Part shown: in pieces, positions 52,014 to 61,139 of the stretch
Layout of the letters: each line of letters begins with the position of its first letter
Numbering within the stretch: the first letter of the stretch is position 1
Program-made: the position numbers and the translations under genes
DNA from: JASGDC01 sp047605865
GTDB lineage: Bacteria > Actinomycetota > Actinomycetes > Actinomycetales > Micrococcaceae
Length of the DNA: 64,000 nt
Reading direction: 5' to 3'
NCBI GenBank assembly: GCA_047605865.1
Contig: JASGFC010000001.1
Span: 1 to 64,000, forward strand
The notes under the pieces: generated by a model
What the model saw: only the letters and a program-made list of their open reading frames with translations
Databases searched by the model: none
Told to the model about the DNA's origin: nothing

Positions 52014-52748
52014 TTAAAGATCAAGCAGTTTATCTAAACCAACTGTTAATCCTGGGCGTTTAAGAACTTCACGAATACCTAAAAGTACTCCAGGCATAAA
52101 AGATGCCCTATCAAAAGAATCATGACGAATAACAAGCTGCTCCCCTGGATTACCCAAAAGAACTTCTTGATGTGCAACTAAACCTTGCAACCTGACAGCA
52201 TGAACTTTAACGCCCTGGATATCTGCTCCACGAGCTCCTCCATCTTCTTCGGTTGCATCGGGCATTGAATCACGATGAGCTTGTTTGCGAGAATCTGCAA
52301 TGAGTTCCGCAGTGCGTACTGCTGTGCCTGAAGGTGCATCAAGTTTTTGCGGATGATGCATTTCAATAATCTCTACTGAATCGAAATACTGAGCAGCTTT
52401 AGCAGCAAAAGAACTTGCAAGCACAGAACCTACAGCAAAATTTGGCGCAATAAACACTCCCACACCATCGTGCTGTTGCAACTGGGCAGCAAGCTTATCT
52501 TGCTTTTCTGCACTCCAACCAGAAGTACCAACAACGCAGTTGATTCCGTGGTCGATAGCGTAAGCGACATTGGCTTCGCTTGCTTGAGGTGTTGTTAAAT
52601 CAACCATGACATCGGCATCCTTCATTTCATCTAGTGAAGATGAAGAACCTAGCTGAGCCACAAGTTGCATATCTTCTGCCTCATTAACAGCTTGTACTGC
52701 TTGAGAACCCATCTTGCCTTCGGCGCCAAGGATTGCAACTTTAATCAT
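52014..52748 (-). CDS. dapB: 4-hydroxy-tetrahydrodipicolinate reductase
   Basis: NAD(P)H-dependent step after DapA. The start ATG 52746-52748 (MIKVAILGAEGKMGSQAVQA) puts the dinucleotide-binding motif at the N-terminus; the longer frame reads through the previous gene. EMHHPQKLDAPSGTA is the substrate/catalytic motif. 244 residues, normal. It overlaps the DUF3039 gene by 8 bp. Confidence 0.95.
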   Translation of the reverse strand: MIKVAILGAEGKMGSQAVQAVNEAEDMQLVAQLGSSSSLDEMKDADVMVDLTTPQASEANVAYAIDHGINCVVGTSGWSAEKQDKLAAQLQQHDGVGVFIAPNFAVGSVLASSFAAKAAQYFDSVEIIEMHHPQKLDAPSGTAVRTAELIADSRKQAHRDSMPDATEEDGGARGADIQGVKVHAVRLQGLVAHQEVLLGNPGEQLVIRHDSFDRASFMPGVLLGIREVLKRPGLTVGLDKLLDL

Positions 52749-53019
52749 CTGAGCCTGAATCTCCACCATTTTTCCAGAAGGCACCATTCTCCCAAATGTT
52801 TTTGCACTCTGGACATACTGGAAAACGTTCAGGATCCCTACTAGGAATCCATGTTTTACCACACAAAGCAGTTACTGGGGTTCCCATAACTAAAGCTTCA
52901 GTAATTTCAGACTTCTTAGCGTAATGAGAAAAACGTTCTCTATCTCCGCTATCTTCTTTATACTCAGGTTTAACATCCGGCTCTAAAACCGTTACATTAC
53001 CTACTGATGCATCATCCAT
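52741..53019 (-). CDS. DUF3039 family protein
   Basis: A 92-residue actinobacterial protein. RFSHYAKKSEITEALVMGTP, VTALCGKTWIPSRDPERFPV and CPECKNIW are typical; the Cys residues (ALCGK, CPEC) form a likely zinc-binding site. No function known. Coupled with dapB by overlap. Confidence 0.88.
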   Translation of the reverse strand: MDDASVGNVTVLEPDVKPEYKEDSGDRERFSHYAKKSEITEALVMGTPVTALCGKTWIPSRDPERFPVCPECKNIWENGAFWKNGGDSGSDD

Positions 53020-53031
53020 GACTTTTAACTC

Positions 53032-53814
53032 CTAGAATCCTTGCCATTGAGGTTTGTGAGAATAAGTGTGACGGTAGTAATCGCCCAATTCAAGTTTACT
53101 TGCTGCATCTTCATCAACTAAAACAGTAACGTGTGGGTGCATCTGCAAGATTGACGCAGGACAGTTAGCCGAAACTGGACCTTCTACAAAACGGTGAATT
53201 GCTTCTGCTTTATTTTCTCCAGAAACTACCATCACGATATGCTTTGCTTCCATGATGGTGCCAAGTCCTTGTGTAATAACATGATATGGAACTTCGTCAA
53301 TGCTGTTGAAGAAACGTGCGTTATCTTCACGAGTTTGTTCTGTTAATGACTTCAAACGAGTGCGTGATGCAAGAGAAGAACCTGGTTCGTTGAAACCAAT
53401 ATGGCCATCAGAACCAATACCAAGAATCTGTAAATCAATACCACCTGCAGCTTTTATAGCATCTTCATATTCTTCACAAGCAGCTGGAATATCTTTAGCT
53501 TCGCCATCTGGACCATGGACATTCTTTGGGTCAATATCTAGACGCTCAGTGAACTCTTTACGGATAACCTCGTTGTATCCTTCAGGGTGACCTTTTGGCA
53601 AACCAACATACTCATCAAGAGAAAAAGCCTTAGCATCTTTAAAGCTAACTTTTCCTGCTTTAACACGCTTTGCAAGTTCATCGTAAATTGGTAGTGGTGA
53701 AGATCCTGTAGCAATACCTAATACAGCCTCTGGTTTCTTGTTTAATAACTCTTCGATAGCATCGGCAGCTTTAATTCCAGTTTCTTGAGAATCCTTAACG
53801 ATAATGACTTCCAT
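53032..53814 (-). CDS. nagB: Glucosamine-6-phosphate deaminase
   Basis: Converts GlcN-6-P to fructose-6-P and ammonia. SLDEYVGLPKGHPEGYN, GIGSDGHIGFNEPGSSL and the lid region are conserved. 260 residues, normal. It is 2 bp from the malic enzyme gene. nagA lies about 7 kb away in the other orientation, so the two are not one operon. Confidence 0.95.
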   Translation of the reverse strand: MEVIIVKDSQETGIKAADAIEELLNKKPEAVLGIATGSSPLPIYDELAKRVKAGKVSFKDAKAFSLDEYVGLPKGHPEGYNEVIRKEFTERLDIDPKNVHGPDGEAKDIPAACEEYEDAIKAAGGIDLQILGIGSDGHIGFNEPGSSLASRTRLKSLTEQTREDNARFFNSIDEVPYHVITQGLGTIMEAKHIVMVVSGENKAEAIHRFVEGPVSANCPASILQMHPHVTVLVDEDAASKLELGDYYRHTYSHKPQWQGF

Positions 53815-53816
53815 TG

Positions 53817-55307
53817 TTAACCTTTCGTAGCCTTTGTGGTCTTTGCTTCAGTAGCTTTTTTTGTCTTTCTTTTGCGTAACGCTGGCGGGGTTACTGAATC
53901 TTCAGAAACAGCATGTTTACCTTCAGTTGCTTCAACAGCAGCTTGTACCGCTCTTGAAACGTTTTGCGAAACATCAGCATTAAAAACACTTGGAATGATG
54001 TAGTTGGCGTTTAGTTGTTCATCTGCCACCATATCAGCTAATGCTTCGGATGCAGCCAACAACATCTCATCGGTAATAGTTTTAGATTGTGCATCTAACA
54101 AACCACGGAAAAAGCCAGGGAACGCTAAAACGTTATTGATTTGATTAGCATAATCACTTCGCCCAGTAGCAACAACTGCAGCATACTTTGTTGCAACAGC
54201 AGGGTCAATCTCTGGATTTGGGTTAGCCATCGCAAAAACAATAGGATCATCTGCCATACTGAGCAGATCCTTTGGGCCAACAACATTAGGAGCAGAAACA
54301 CCAATAAAGACATCAGCACCTTTAAGAGCTTGTTTAAGAGTACCCGTAAAGTTCTTAGGGTTAGTATTTGCTGCAATCCACTCTAGCGACTCGTTCATTT
54401 TATCTCTGCCTTTGTGTACAACACCGTTCACATCTGCAACAACTACATTCTTTGCCCCTGCTTTCATTAACAATTTTAAGATTGCGGTTCCAGCAGCACC
54501 GGCACCTGAAAGCACAATTTTTACTTTACTTAAATCTTTCTTCACAACACGTAATGCATTTCTTAGTGCAGCCAAAGCCACGATAGCTGTACCATGCTGA
54601 TCATCGTGAAAAACAGGAATATCAAGAATCCCACGTAGTCTGTCTTCAATTTCAAAACATCGTGGAGCTGAAATATCTTCAAGATTAATTCCAGCAAAGT
54701 TCGGTGCAATATTTTTCACTGCCTGAATAATTTCCTCCGTATCTTGAGTATCAAGACAAATAGGAAAAGCATCAATATCAGCAAAACGTTTAAAGAGCGC
54801 AGCCTTTCCTTCCATAACAGGAAGAGCCGCCAAAGGCCCAATATTTCCTAGACCCAGAACTGCAGAACCATCAGAAACAACGGCTACTGTATTACGCTTA
54901 ATAGTTAAATTGCGAGCATCTTCAGGCTCAGCAACAATAGCTTCACATACACGAGCAACACCAGGGGTATACACTAAGGAGAGATCGTCACGGTTACGGA
55001 TAGGAACTTTAGATTCAATCTTGATTTTCCCACCTAAGTGGGCAAGAAAAGTTCTGTCTGAAACACGAATAATCTTAACTTGTGGCACTGCACGAATGGA
55101 TTCTACTACATCTTTGGCATGCTCTGCGTTAGAGGTAGAACATGTTAAGTCAATACGTACCATCTCTTGGTCAGAGTGGTTCACATCCAGGCCGGTAACC
55201 ATTGCACCAGAGTCTTCTACCGCTGTGGTAACTTCACTGACACCAGTGGGACGGGCAGGGATTTCGAGGCGAATTGTAATGGAATATTGAACGCTTGGGG
55301 CTTTCAT
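53817..55307 (-). CDS. NAD(P)-dependent malic enzyme with N-terminal ACT domain
   Basis: Decarboxylates malate to pyruvate. Residues about 1-85 form an ACT-like regulatory domain; the catalytic part begins at IRNRDDLSLVYTPGVARVCEAI and contains the metal-binding FHDDQHGTAIV and the nucleotide-binding GAGAAGTAIL. A short Lys/Thr/Ala-rich C-terminal tail (KRKTKKATEAKTTKATKG) follows. 496 residues. Which coenzyme is used cannot be told. Confidence 0.93.
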   Translation of the reverse strand: MKAPSVQYSITIRLEIPARPTGVSEVTTAVEDSGAMVTGLDVNHSDQEMVRIDLTCSTSNAEHAKDVVESIRAVPQVKIIRVSDRTFLAHLGGKIKIESKVPIRNRDDLSLVYTPGVARVCEAIVAEPEDARNLTIKRNTVAVVSDGSAVLGLGNIGPLAALPVMEGKAALFKRFADIDAFPICLDTQDTEEIIQAVKNIAPNFAGINLEDISAPRCFEIEDRLRGILDIPVFHDDQHGTAIVALAALRNALRVVKKDLSKVKIVLSGAGAAGTAILKLLMKAGAKNVVVADVNGVVHKGRDKMNESLEWIAANTNPKNFTGTLKQALKGADVFIGVSAPNVVGPKDLLSMADDPIVFAMANPNPEIDPAVATKYAAVVATGRSDYANQINNVLAFPGFFRGLLDAQSKTITDEMLLAASEALADMVADEQLNANYIIPSVFNADVSQNVSRAVQAAVEATEGKHAVSEDSVTPPALRKRKTKKATEAKTTKATKG

Positions 55308-55329
55308 CTTATGTCCTTAGTATTTTAAT

Positions 55330-56160
55330 TTAGAAAATGGAACGAGCTAGTGCTTGTCTTGCTTGAGCAACACGAGAGTCATTGACACCAACAACATCAA
55401 AGTATTCAAGAAGGCGCTCTCGTGCAGCTTGTTGGTCTTCACCTTGTGTCATTCCCACGATATCGACAAGCCTGTTAAAAGCATCTTGAACATGGCCGCC
55501 AGCCATATCTAAATCAGCAACATCAAGTTGGGTGTTAATGTCATCTGTAGATTGGGCAGCTTTGTTGCGTACTTGTTGCGCATCGAATTTATTGACACGC
55601 TCTAACAAGTTTGCTTGTGCTATACCCTGTTTGGCACCTGTGTCAGTTGGATCAGAGTCTAAAAGCTGCTGGTACAGTGTGCGAGCTTTATCGTAGTCTT
55701 TAGAATTAACTGCTGCAGCAGCTTCAATGACGAGTGGATTAGCAGCAGCGTCAAAAGGAGAATCAGCTGTATCATCAAGTTCGAGCTTGCCTGTAACGTT
55801 GTTTTGTTTAGCAAGTTTGAGTAATTCAGTAAGGTACTGATCTACGTGTGCCTTCGGAATTGCACCAGTAAAAAGTTCAACTGGGCGTCCATCAACTAAG
55901 CCCACTACTGTTGGAATTGACTGAGCACGAAAAGCCTGCGCTGCTCCATAGTTGCTATCTACATCAATCTTGACCAAGGCAATGTCACCATCGTGTTCTG
56001 TAACAGCTTTTTCAAGTAGCGGTCCTAGTTTGCGACATGGAGCACACCATGCTGCCCACAAGTCAATAACAACGGGAACTTTCTTCGATAAATCCACAAG
56101 CTGTTGAGCTTGAGCATCTGTTACATCAAAAAGGTAACTTGGGGTCTTGATGGTACTCAT
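55330..56160 (-). CDS. Thioredoxin-TPR fusion (YbbN/CnoX-like)
   Basis: The thioredoxin domain covers residues about 5-115 with the active site WAAWCAPCRKLG (Cys39, Cys42). Residues about 140-276 form tetratricopeptide-like helices. E. coli CnoX (YbbN) protects substrates and hands them to chaperones; there the site is often SxxC. Here both Cys are present so oxidoreductase activity is possible. 276 residues. Confidence 0.88.
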   Translation of the reverse strand: MSTIKTPSYLFDVTDAQAQQLVDLSKKVPVVIDLWAAWCAPCRKLGPLLEKAVTEHDGDIALVKIDVDSNYGAAQAFRAQSIPTVVGLVDGRPVELFTGAIPKAHVDQYLTELLKLAKQNNVTGKLELDDTADSPFDAAANPLVIEAAAAVNSKDYDKARTLYQQLLDSDPTDTGAKQGIAQANLLERVNKFDAQQVRNKAAQSTDDINTQLDVADLDMAGGHVQDAFNRLVDIVGMTQGEDQQAARERLLEYFDVVGVNDSRVAQARQALARSIF

Positions 56161-56167
56161 GTTTTTC

Positions 56168-57199
56168 CTATCCTAGGGTCACACTTAAAATGTCTTGATC
56201 GGCGCCTACTACAGAAATTTTATCGCTGCTGCCTTGTTGTGGGATATTGAGAAGTACTGTTTCTCCATACTTTACCGTCACTGGACCACTCGTTGTATCT
56301 GTTCCAGCTAGACCTTTCCATTCATCTGGTAAGGAGATTGTACCTGAACCAGCATCTGTAGTTTCTGGGGTTAAAGTGATGGTTTCAACATAGTAGCCAA
56401 AGACTAGTGCACTTCCTTTAGAAGTCTTCATCACTACAGTCTGATCTGGCTGAACATCGTGTGAATAAGTGACGCTACCATTAGCAGCTTGAATATTTTG
56501 CGTAGTTTTATCTTGAAAGTCTTTAATCTGCTGGGTGTACTGGTTGTCTGAGAACTTATCTTTGAAATCACCTTCCCCACTATTTTTAAGTACATCGCCG
56601 TAATGCGTTAAAGCATCTTGTGGAGTTGAGGTGAATCCTTGTGCATCAGCACCGAGCATATCTGCTGCATAATTCAAATCAAGGGGTTGTGGGAAGGTGG
56701 CGCCTGGCAATAATTGAGCGGTCATGTTGACTTTATAGTTATCTCGAGCACTATCTTGTTTGAGCAAGAGTGCTTGAGGCACGAGTTGATCATCTGCTTT
56801 AGAGACAATAATCATTTTACGTGGGAAGCTCTCGTCTGCTTTACCCATAACCTGTGCCATAACAGAGGCAGAACCGATGGAAGCAGAAGCCCTATAGCTA
56901 TCAAGGTTACTTCTGACTTCGTAGTTACCTTTGCGCATATCAAGGGCAGGGCCAACAAATCTGTTGTTAAGCTGGTTAACATCTTTTGCTTTATCACCTG
57001 CTGCAGCAGCCTTGCTAATGTTTTCTAGAATACGTTGCAATTGGTCTGGCATAACAGCAGTGTCATAAGTCAAATCTGTTTCAACAGCAGTAGGAGTTCC
57101 TGATGCTGAAGCAGATGGCGACTGTGTATCAGCTATCACAGGAGTTGCGCCAAGAGTACTTGCTAAAGCAATCCCAATTACTAGAGATGTTTTTTTCAT
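56168..57199 (-). CDS. Secreted or lipid-free envelope protein, unknown function
   Basis: A 343-residue protein with an N-terminal signal peptide (MKKTSLVIGIALASTLGATP, cleavage near VIA-DT) and no lipobox Cys. Two alpha/beta-looking halves, no motif recognised. Start overlaps the end of the following-upstream membrane gene by 4 bp, and this pair (single-pass protein plus secreted protein) occurs elsewhere in actinobacteria. They probably act together at the envelope. Confidence 0.7.
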   Translation of the reverse strand: MKKTSLVIGIALASTLGATPVIADTQSPSASASGTPTAVETDLTYDTAVMPDQLQRILENISKAAAAGDKAKDVNQLNNRFVGPALDMRKGNYEVRSNLDSYRASASIGSASVMAQVMGKADESFPRKMIIVSKADDQLVPQALLLKQDSARDNYKVNMTAQLLPGATFPQPLDLNYAADMLGADAQGFTSTPQDALTHYGDVLKNSGEGDFKDKFSDNQYTQQIKDFQDKTTQNIQAANGSVTYSHDVQPDQTVVMKTSKGSALVFGYYVETITLTPETTDAGSGTISLPDEWKGLAGTDTTSGPVTVKYGETVLLNIPQQGSSDKISVVGADQDILSVTLG

Positions 57200-58149
57200 A
57201 GTTCTCCCTTTTCACGTAACTGACGACGGCTAGGTAACGGAGCGTCTTCTTCATCATCATCAAGATACAAGTCAGGATCAAAGGTAGGTATATCTTCAAG
57301 ATTTGTTGGATCTTGTTGCTGCACGATGCCATTGTAAGAAATGCTGCCATGCTGAGCAGTATTAGCAGTATGCAAGGTCTCCTGATGAGGGAAAAGTGTT
57401 TGCGCACTATGGTGCTGCGGCGAGCTTGTAGTTCTCAAATGTGCTGAATGTGGCACAGTATCCAGTTGTTCAATTGGTTCAGTTACTGCTTGAGCTCCTG
57501 TAGCTTGTACTGTTTTAGTTTTTTTAGCTTTCTTTGCTTTCTTCAACTCTTGAGCAAGAGGATCACTTTCTTGATCTTTCATGTACCAAGAAGCAGCAGC
57601 TAACAATAAACCTAAGCTCACCAGCGGCCAAGCAAAAGGATTCTTATGCGTGTTATTCCAAGTAAATGTAATTGTTTTTGGTACTGGTTGAGTTCCATCA
57701 GAAGCAACCAAGAGACCCCACTTAGTGTTAGCGTCAGGGTTTTTCCATTGTGTAGTTAAAACTTTATCTCCAGTATTCTGACTAATCCAAATATCTGCAC
57801 CATCAGGATTAGGAACTGTTTTTTCTCCATCAACGAAGTTCTGCTGTGCGCTATTGTCTTTATTAAGCCCAGTAATTTCTGTGTGAGCTGCATTAGCTAC
57901 CCATGATTTAATATCAGCATCACTGGCTTGTCCAACAAAAATTTTGCCTGGCCCGTCTACTTCAATATCAGCTTGGCCGTTTTGAGTGTTATATAAATCT
58001 GAAGTAGCATATGCGACTGGCCCACTTTGATTCAATTCAACAGTAGAGGTAATCTTCTTCGGTGGTGCAAAGATTGTTAAAAGGGCCAAACCCGCCAGTA
58101 AAGATAAAATAGCAAGACCCATTAAAAGTTTTGACTTTTTATTTCCCAC
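57196..58149 (-). CDS. Envelope protein with two membrane helices, unknown function
   Basis: 317 residues: an N-terminal helix (about 8-27), an extracellular domain (about 30-170) and a second helix (about 177-192, FAWPLVSLGLLLAAASWYM), then a cytoplasmic Lys-rich and low-complexity tail ending DEEDAPLPSRRQLREKGEL. Coupled to the secreted protein downstream. No enzyme motif. Confidence 0.7.
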   Translation of the reverse strand: MGNKKSKLLMGLAILSLLAGLALLTIFAPPKKITSTVELNQSGPVAYATSDLYNTQNGQADIEVDGPGKIFVGQASDADIKSWVANAAHTEITGLNKDNSAQQNFVDGEKTVPNPDGADIWISQNTGDKVLTTQWKNPDANTKWGLLVASDGTQPVPKTITFTWNNTHKNPFAWPLVSLGLLLAAASWYMKDQESDPLAQELKKAKKAKKTKTVQATGAQAVTEPIEQLDTVPHSAHLRTTSSPQHHSAQTLFPHQETLHTANTAQHGSISYNGIVQQQDPTNLEDIPTFDPDLYLDDDEEDAPLPSRRQLREKGEL

Positions 58150-58253
58150 GTTCCCTCTTTAATAATTAAAATCGCTTTATCTCTAGCTTATCGTTAATAT
58201 AACAATTGAGCTAGTAACATTGATGTTAGATAGAATATAAGCTGAGGGGAAAA

Positions 58254-59591
58254 ATGACGGAAGAAAATACCCATACTATGACGCAAACTGCCAAAGATAA
58301 GGTCAGTTCGCTTTTACATAAATTCCGTAGTAACACTGAATCGGATGAAAAATTTTCTTCACTATCAGAAGAACCTGATCCACAGCATATGCTTACTGGA
58401 AACCATGCAGAAGAAAATCCACAAGAACTCAAAGCTGAGCTTAAAGAAAAACAAAATGAAGAATTTGAGCAAGAAGAAATAGTAACAGCTGAACAAAACG
58501 AAGACCTTTTTAAGAGCAACCCTGACAAATTTGGTATCCCTGGCCTACCTTTCGATAGAAAAAATCCTGTCCGTTTTGGTTTCTTAGCGGCAACTGGCGC
58601 ACTCATTTCTTTCTACCTATGGCATCGTTTAGGTTCTTTGTCTTCAATTATTATTTGGTTTACTACAGCGCTTTTCATCGCTCTTGGCTTAGAACCTATT
58701 GTTCAGTGGTTTATGCGAAAAGGTTTACCACGATGGACCGGTGTCCTCACCGTAACACTTACGGCAGTCTTACTCTTTGCCATATTCGTGGCAAACCTAG
58801 TACCAACAATCATCTCCCAAATTACAACTCTTGTTAACAATGTGCCTCAATACGTACAAACTGCTTTGAACTCTTCGTGGTTCCACAATGTAGATCAACA
58901 GTTTGGTATCCGCCACGTCATTGAAGAAAACACTCAAAAAGTAGTAAGTGAAATTGGAGCCAAAGCTGGAGATATCACAGGTCTACTTGTTGGAGCAGGT
59001 TCTAAATTATCAAGTGGTTTCTTCGGCGGGTTCATGATTTTAATCCTTACCATTTACTTACTTTCTTCAATGCCACAATTTAAGGCTTTCATTTACCGTA
59101 TGATTCCTGCTTCTCGCCGCCAACGTTTCCAACCTTTGAGTGAAGAAGTTATTCGTGGAGTCAGTGGCTACGTCAGTGGTCAAGCAACTGTAGCTTTAAT
59201 TAACGCAAGCTGTGCCTGCACTATTATGTATTTCTTGCACATGCCCTACTTGGTTTTGCTAACATTCATGGTGGCAATTCTAGCCTTCATCCCCCTTGTT
59301 GGTGCCACTGTGGCTCTCATTTTCATTTCACTTATCGCTTCAACCATTAGCGTTAAAACAGCAATTCTTTGGGCGGTCTGCTACTTCATCTACCTACAGA
59401 TTGAAACCTACGTTATCTACCCTAACGTCATGAAGCGAGCAGTTGAGGTTCCACCTGCTGTTTCTATCGTGGCAGTACTTGTTGGTAGTACCTTATTAGG
59501 TGTCTTGGGTGCTGTCATGGCTATCCCAGTTGCGGCGGCAGTCATCTTGATTATTCGAGAAGTTGTTGTGCCAAGGCAAGACAAGCGATAA
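58254..59591 (+). CDS. AI-2E family permease with acidic N-terminal extension
   Basis: Membrane protein of the AI-2E/UPF0118 (TqsA/PerM-like) family, 445 residues. About eight helices lie between residues 105 and 440 with typical segments GLEPIVQWFMRKGLPRW and ILAFIPLVGATVALIF. Residues 1-85 are hydrophilic and rich in Glu, Asn and Lys and are not part of the family domain. The family exports small molecules or moves ions; the substrate here is unknown. The start has GGGGAAAA upstream. Confidence 0.88.
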   Translation: MTEENTHTMTQTAKDKVSSLLHKFRSNTESDEKFSSLSEEPDPQHMLTGNHAEENPQELKAELKEKQNEEFEQEEIVTAEQNEDLFKSNPDKFGIPGLPFDRKNPVRFGFLAATGALISFYLWHRLGSLSSIIIWFTTALFIALGLEPIVQWFMRKGLPRWTGVLTVTLTAVLLFAIFVANLVPTIISQITTLVNNVPQYVQTALNSSWFHNVDQQFGIRHVIEENTQKVVSEIGAKAGDITGLLVGAGSKLSSGFFGGFMILILTIYLLSSMPQFKAFIYRMIPASRRQRFQPLSEEVIRGVSGYVSGQATVALINASCACTIMYFLHMPYLVLLTFMVAILAFIPLVGATVALIFISLIASTISVKTAILWAVCYFIYLQIETYVIYPNVMKRAVEVPPAVSIVAVLVGSTLLGVLGAVMAIPVAAAVILIIREVVVPRQDKR

Positions 59592-59600
59592 AGCAGCCGT

Positions 59601-59668
59601 CTTGAGTGCTCAAATGTCCTCATAGTGCGGGGATGTTCACACACTATGAAGACAAACACACACTCAAG
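59601..59668. repeat. 68-bp two-part inverted repeat between convergent genes
   Basis: Outer arms CTTGAGTG (59601-59608) and CACTCAAG (59661-59668), then 6-nt bulges, then inner arms TGTCCTCATAGTG (59615-59627) and CACTATGAAGACA (59642-59654) with one mismatch, and a 14-nt loop. No T tract follows. It can act as a bidirectional terminator or be a small mobile-type repeat. Confidence 0.7.
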
Positions 59669-59678
59669 GTAAAGAGTT

Positions 59679-60389
59679 TCAAGAGTCAGGCACTTCAGTT
59701 GGTAACGGATACGCTGCTGGATTTAAAGTTTTTGTCACTTCATTAAGCACATAAGAGGCTTGACGTTCGCCAACCCAAAGGTGCTTAGCGTTAGCTACAC
59801 CAATAACCTCAGCTTGAGATAATGGCTTAAATTGTTCTTTGGCTTCTGCTGGCTGAAGGAAATCATCGTGTTCAGGAACCAACACCTTCACTGGTCTACC
59901 ATCTTTTGCCCACGCATTAAGGTGCTCTTCAGTTACAGTACGCAAAGGTGGGGAAAGCAGTATTGCCCCTTGAACGCCCTCTTGTAAACCGTATTTAAGA
60001 ACAAGCTCAGTACCAAAAGACCAACCAACAATCCAGATGTTTGGTAGCCCTTTCTCACGGGCAAAATCAAGAGCGGCATTCACATCGTACTTTTCAGAAA
60101 TACCGCCATCAAACGTCCCTTCGCTACATCCAGCTGGAGAACACGTACCTCGGGTATTAAAACGAAGTACAGCAATGTTAGCTAAAGCAGGCAAGCGATA
60201 AGAAGCTTTCTTATATACATGAGAATCCATAAAACCGCCATGTGTGGGTAACGGATGGAAACACACTAATGTTGCTTGAACAGGACCTTCAGGTAATGCA
60301 AGCTCTCCTACTAGCTTCAAACCATCTTCCGTGTGTAGGGTAATAGGCTCTCTTAGAGCAGGCAAAATTGTTGCAGAACGTATATCCAT
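59679..60389 (-). CDS. Alpha/beta hydrolase family protein
   Basis: A 236-residue hydrolase. Nucleophile motif VGWSFGTELV, an oxyanion HPLPTHGG loop and a final His in NAKHLWVG, with Asp in EHDDFL, make the triad. Similar proteins are commonly next to nucS in actinobacteria and are divergent from it here. Substrate unknown. Confidence 0.85.
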   Translation of the reverse strand: MDIRSATILPALREPITLHTEDGLKLVGELALPEGPVQATLVCFHPLPTHGGFMDSHVYKKASYRLPALANIAVLRFNTRGTCSPAGCSEGTFDGGISEKYDVNAALDFAREKGLPNIWIVGWSFGTELVLKYGLQEGVQGAILLSPPLRTVTEEHLNAWAKDGRPVKVLVPEHDDFLQPAEAKEQFKPLSQAEVIGVANAKHLWVGERQASYVLNEVTKTLNPAAYPLPTEVPDS

Positions 60390-60431
60390 ATTTCTATCTT
60401 ACCGACTTGTTAAACAAGATAGAATGTAACT

Positions 60432-61130
60432 ATGCGTTTGGTAGTTGCACGATGTTCGGTTGATTATTTTGGAAGATTAAGAGCACATCTTCCTGAAGCT
60501 ACCAGATTACTAGTAGTCAAAGCTGACGGTTCCGTACTCATACATTCTGATGGTGGCTCCTATAAGCCCCTCAACTGGATGAGCCCCCCAGCTACTCTTC
60601 ACATCAACACTACACCTTCAGAAGAAGAACAAGAACGTGGTGTGCAACAAAGCTGGATAGTACAACACCAGAAGAATGACGATCACCTCCTCATCGAACT
60701 CTTTGATGTTTTTCACGATACTGAGCATGAACTCGGCGTAGATCCTGGTCTTGTCAAAGATGGTGTTGAAGCAGACCTACAAAAATTGCTTGCTGAACAT
60801 ATTGAAACTCTTGGCCCTGGATATCGCCTGGTTAGGCGTGAATTTCCTACTGCTATTGGGCCAGTAGACATTCTTGCGAAAGATTCTACAGGAACTCATG
60901 TTGCCATCGAAATAAAACGAAGAGGTGGAATAGACGGCGTGGAACAGTTGACTCGTTACGTTGAACTGATGAATCGTGACCCACTACTAAAGCCTGTGAA
61001 AGGTATTTTTGCAGCTCAAGAAATTAAAAAACAAGCAAAAACGCTTGCACAAGATCGTGGTTTTGAATGCGTCACCTTAGATTATGAGGCGCTCAAAGGC
61101 ATAGATGATACACAGAACAAACTGTTCTAA
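60432..61130 (+). CDS. nucS: Mismatch-specific endonuclease NucS
   Basis: RecB-like nuclease that cuts both strands at G-T, G-G and T-T mismatches and replaces MutS/MutL in actinobacteria. C-terminal catalytic domain with FPTAIGPVDILAKD and VAIEIKRRGGIDGVEQLTRY gives the Asp, Glu and Lys; the N-terminal DNA-binding domain begins MRLVVARCSVDYFGRLRAHL. 232 residues, normal. The C-terminal motif DDTQNKLF resembles the beta-clamp binding tail (LF). Confidence 0.95.
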   Translation: MRLVVARCSVDYFGRLRAHLPEATRLLVVKADGSVLIHSDGGSYKPLNWMSPPATLHINTTPSEEEQERGVQQSWIVQHQKNDDHLLIELFDVFHDTEHELGVDPGLVKDGVEADLQKLLAEHIETLGPGYRLVRREFPTAIGPVDILAKDSTGTHVAIEIKRRGGIDGVEQLTRYVELMNRDPLLKPVKGIFAAQEIKKQAKTLAQDRGFECVTLDYEALKGIDDTQNKLF

Positions 61131-61139
61131 GGAGAAAAG

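Noticed and set aside
52749..52862. Longer dapB start at 52862
   Set aside because: It would read through the DUF3039 gene in another frame; the Rossmann motif fits the start at 52748.
60584..60589. Run of six C in nucS as another phase-variable site
   Set aside because: Short, inside a conserved coding region, and explained by the codons.
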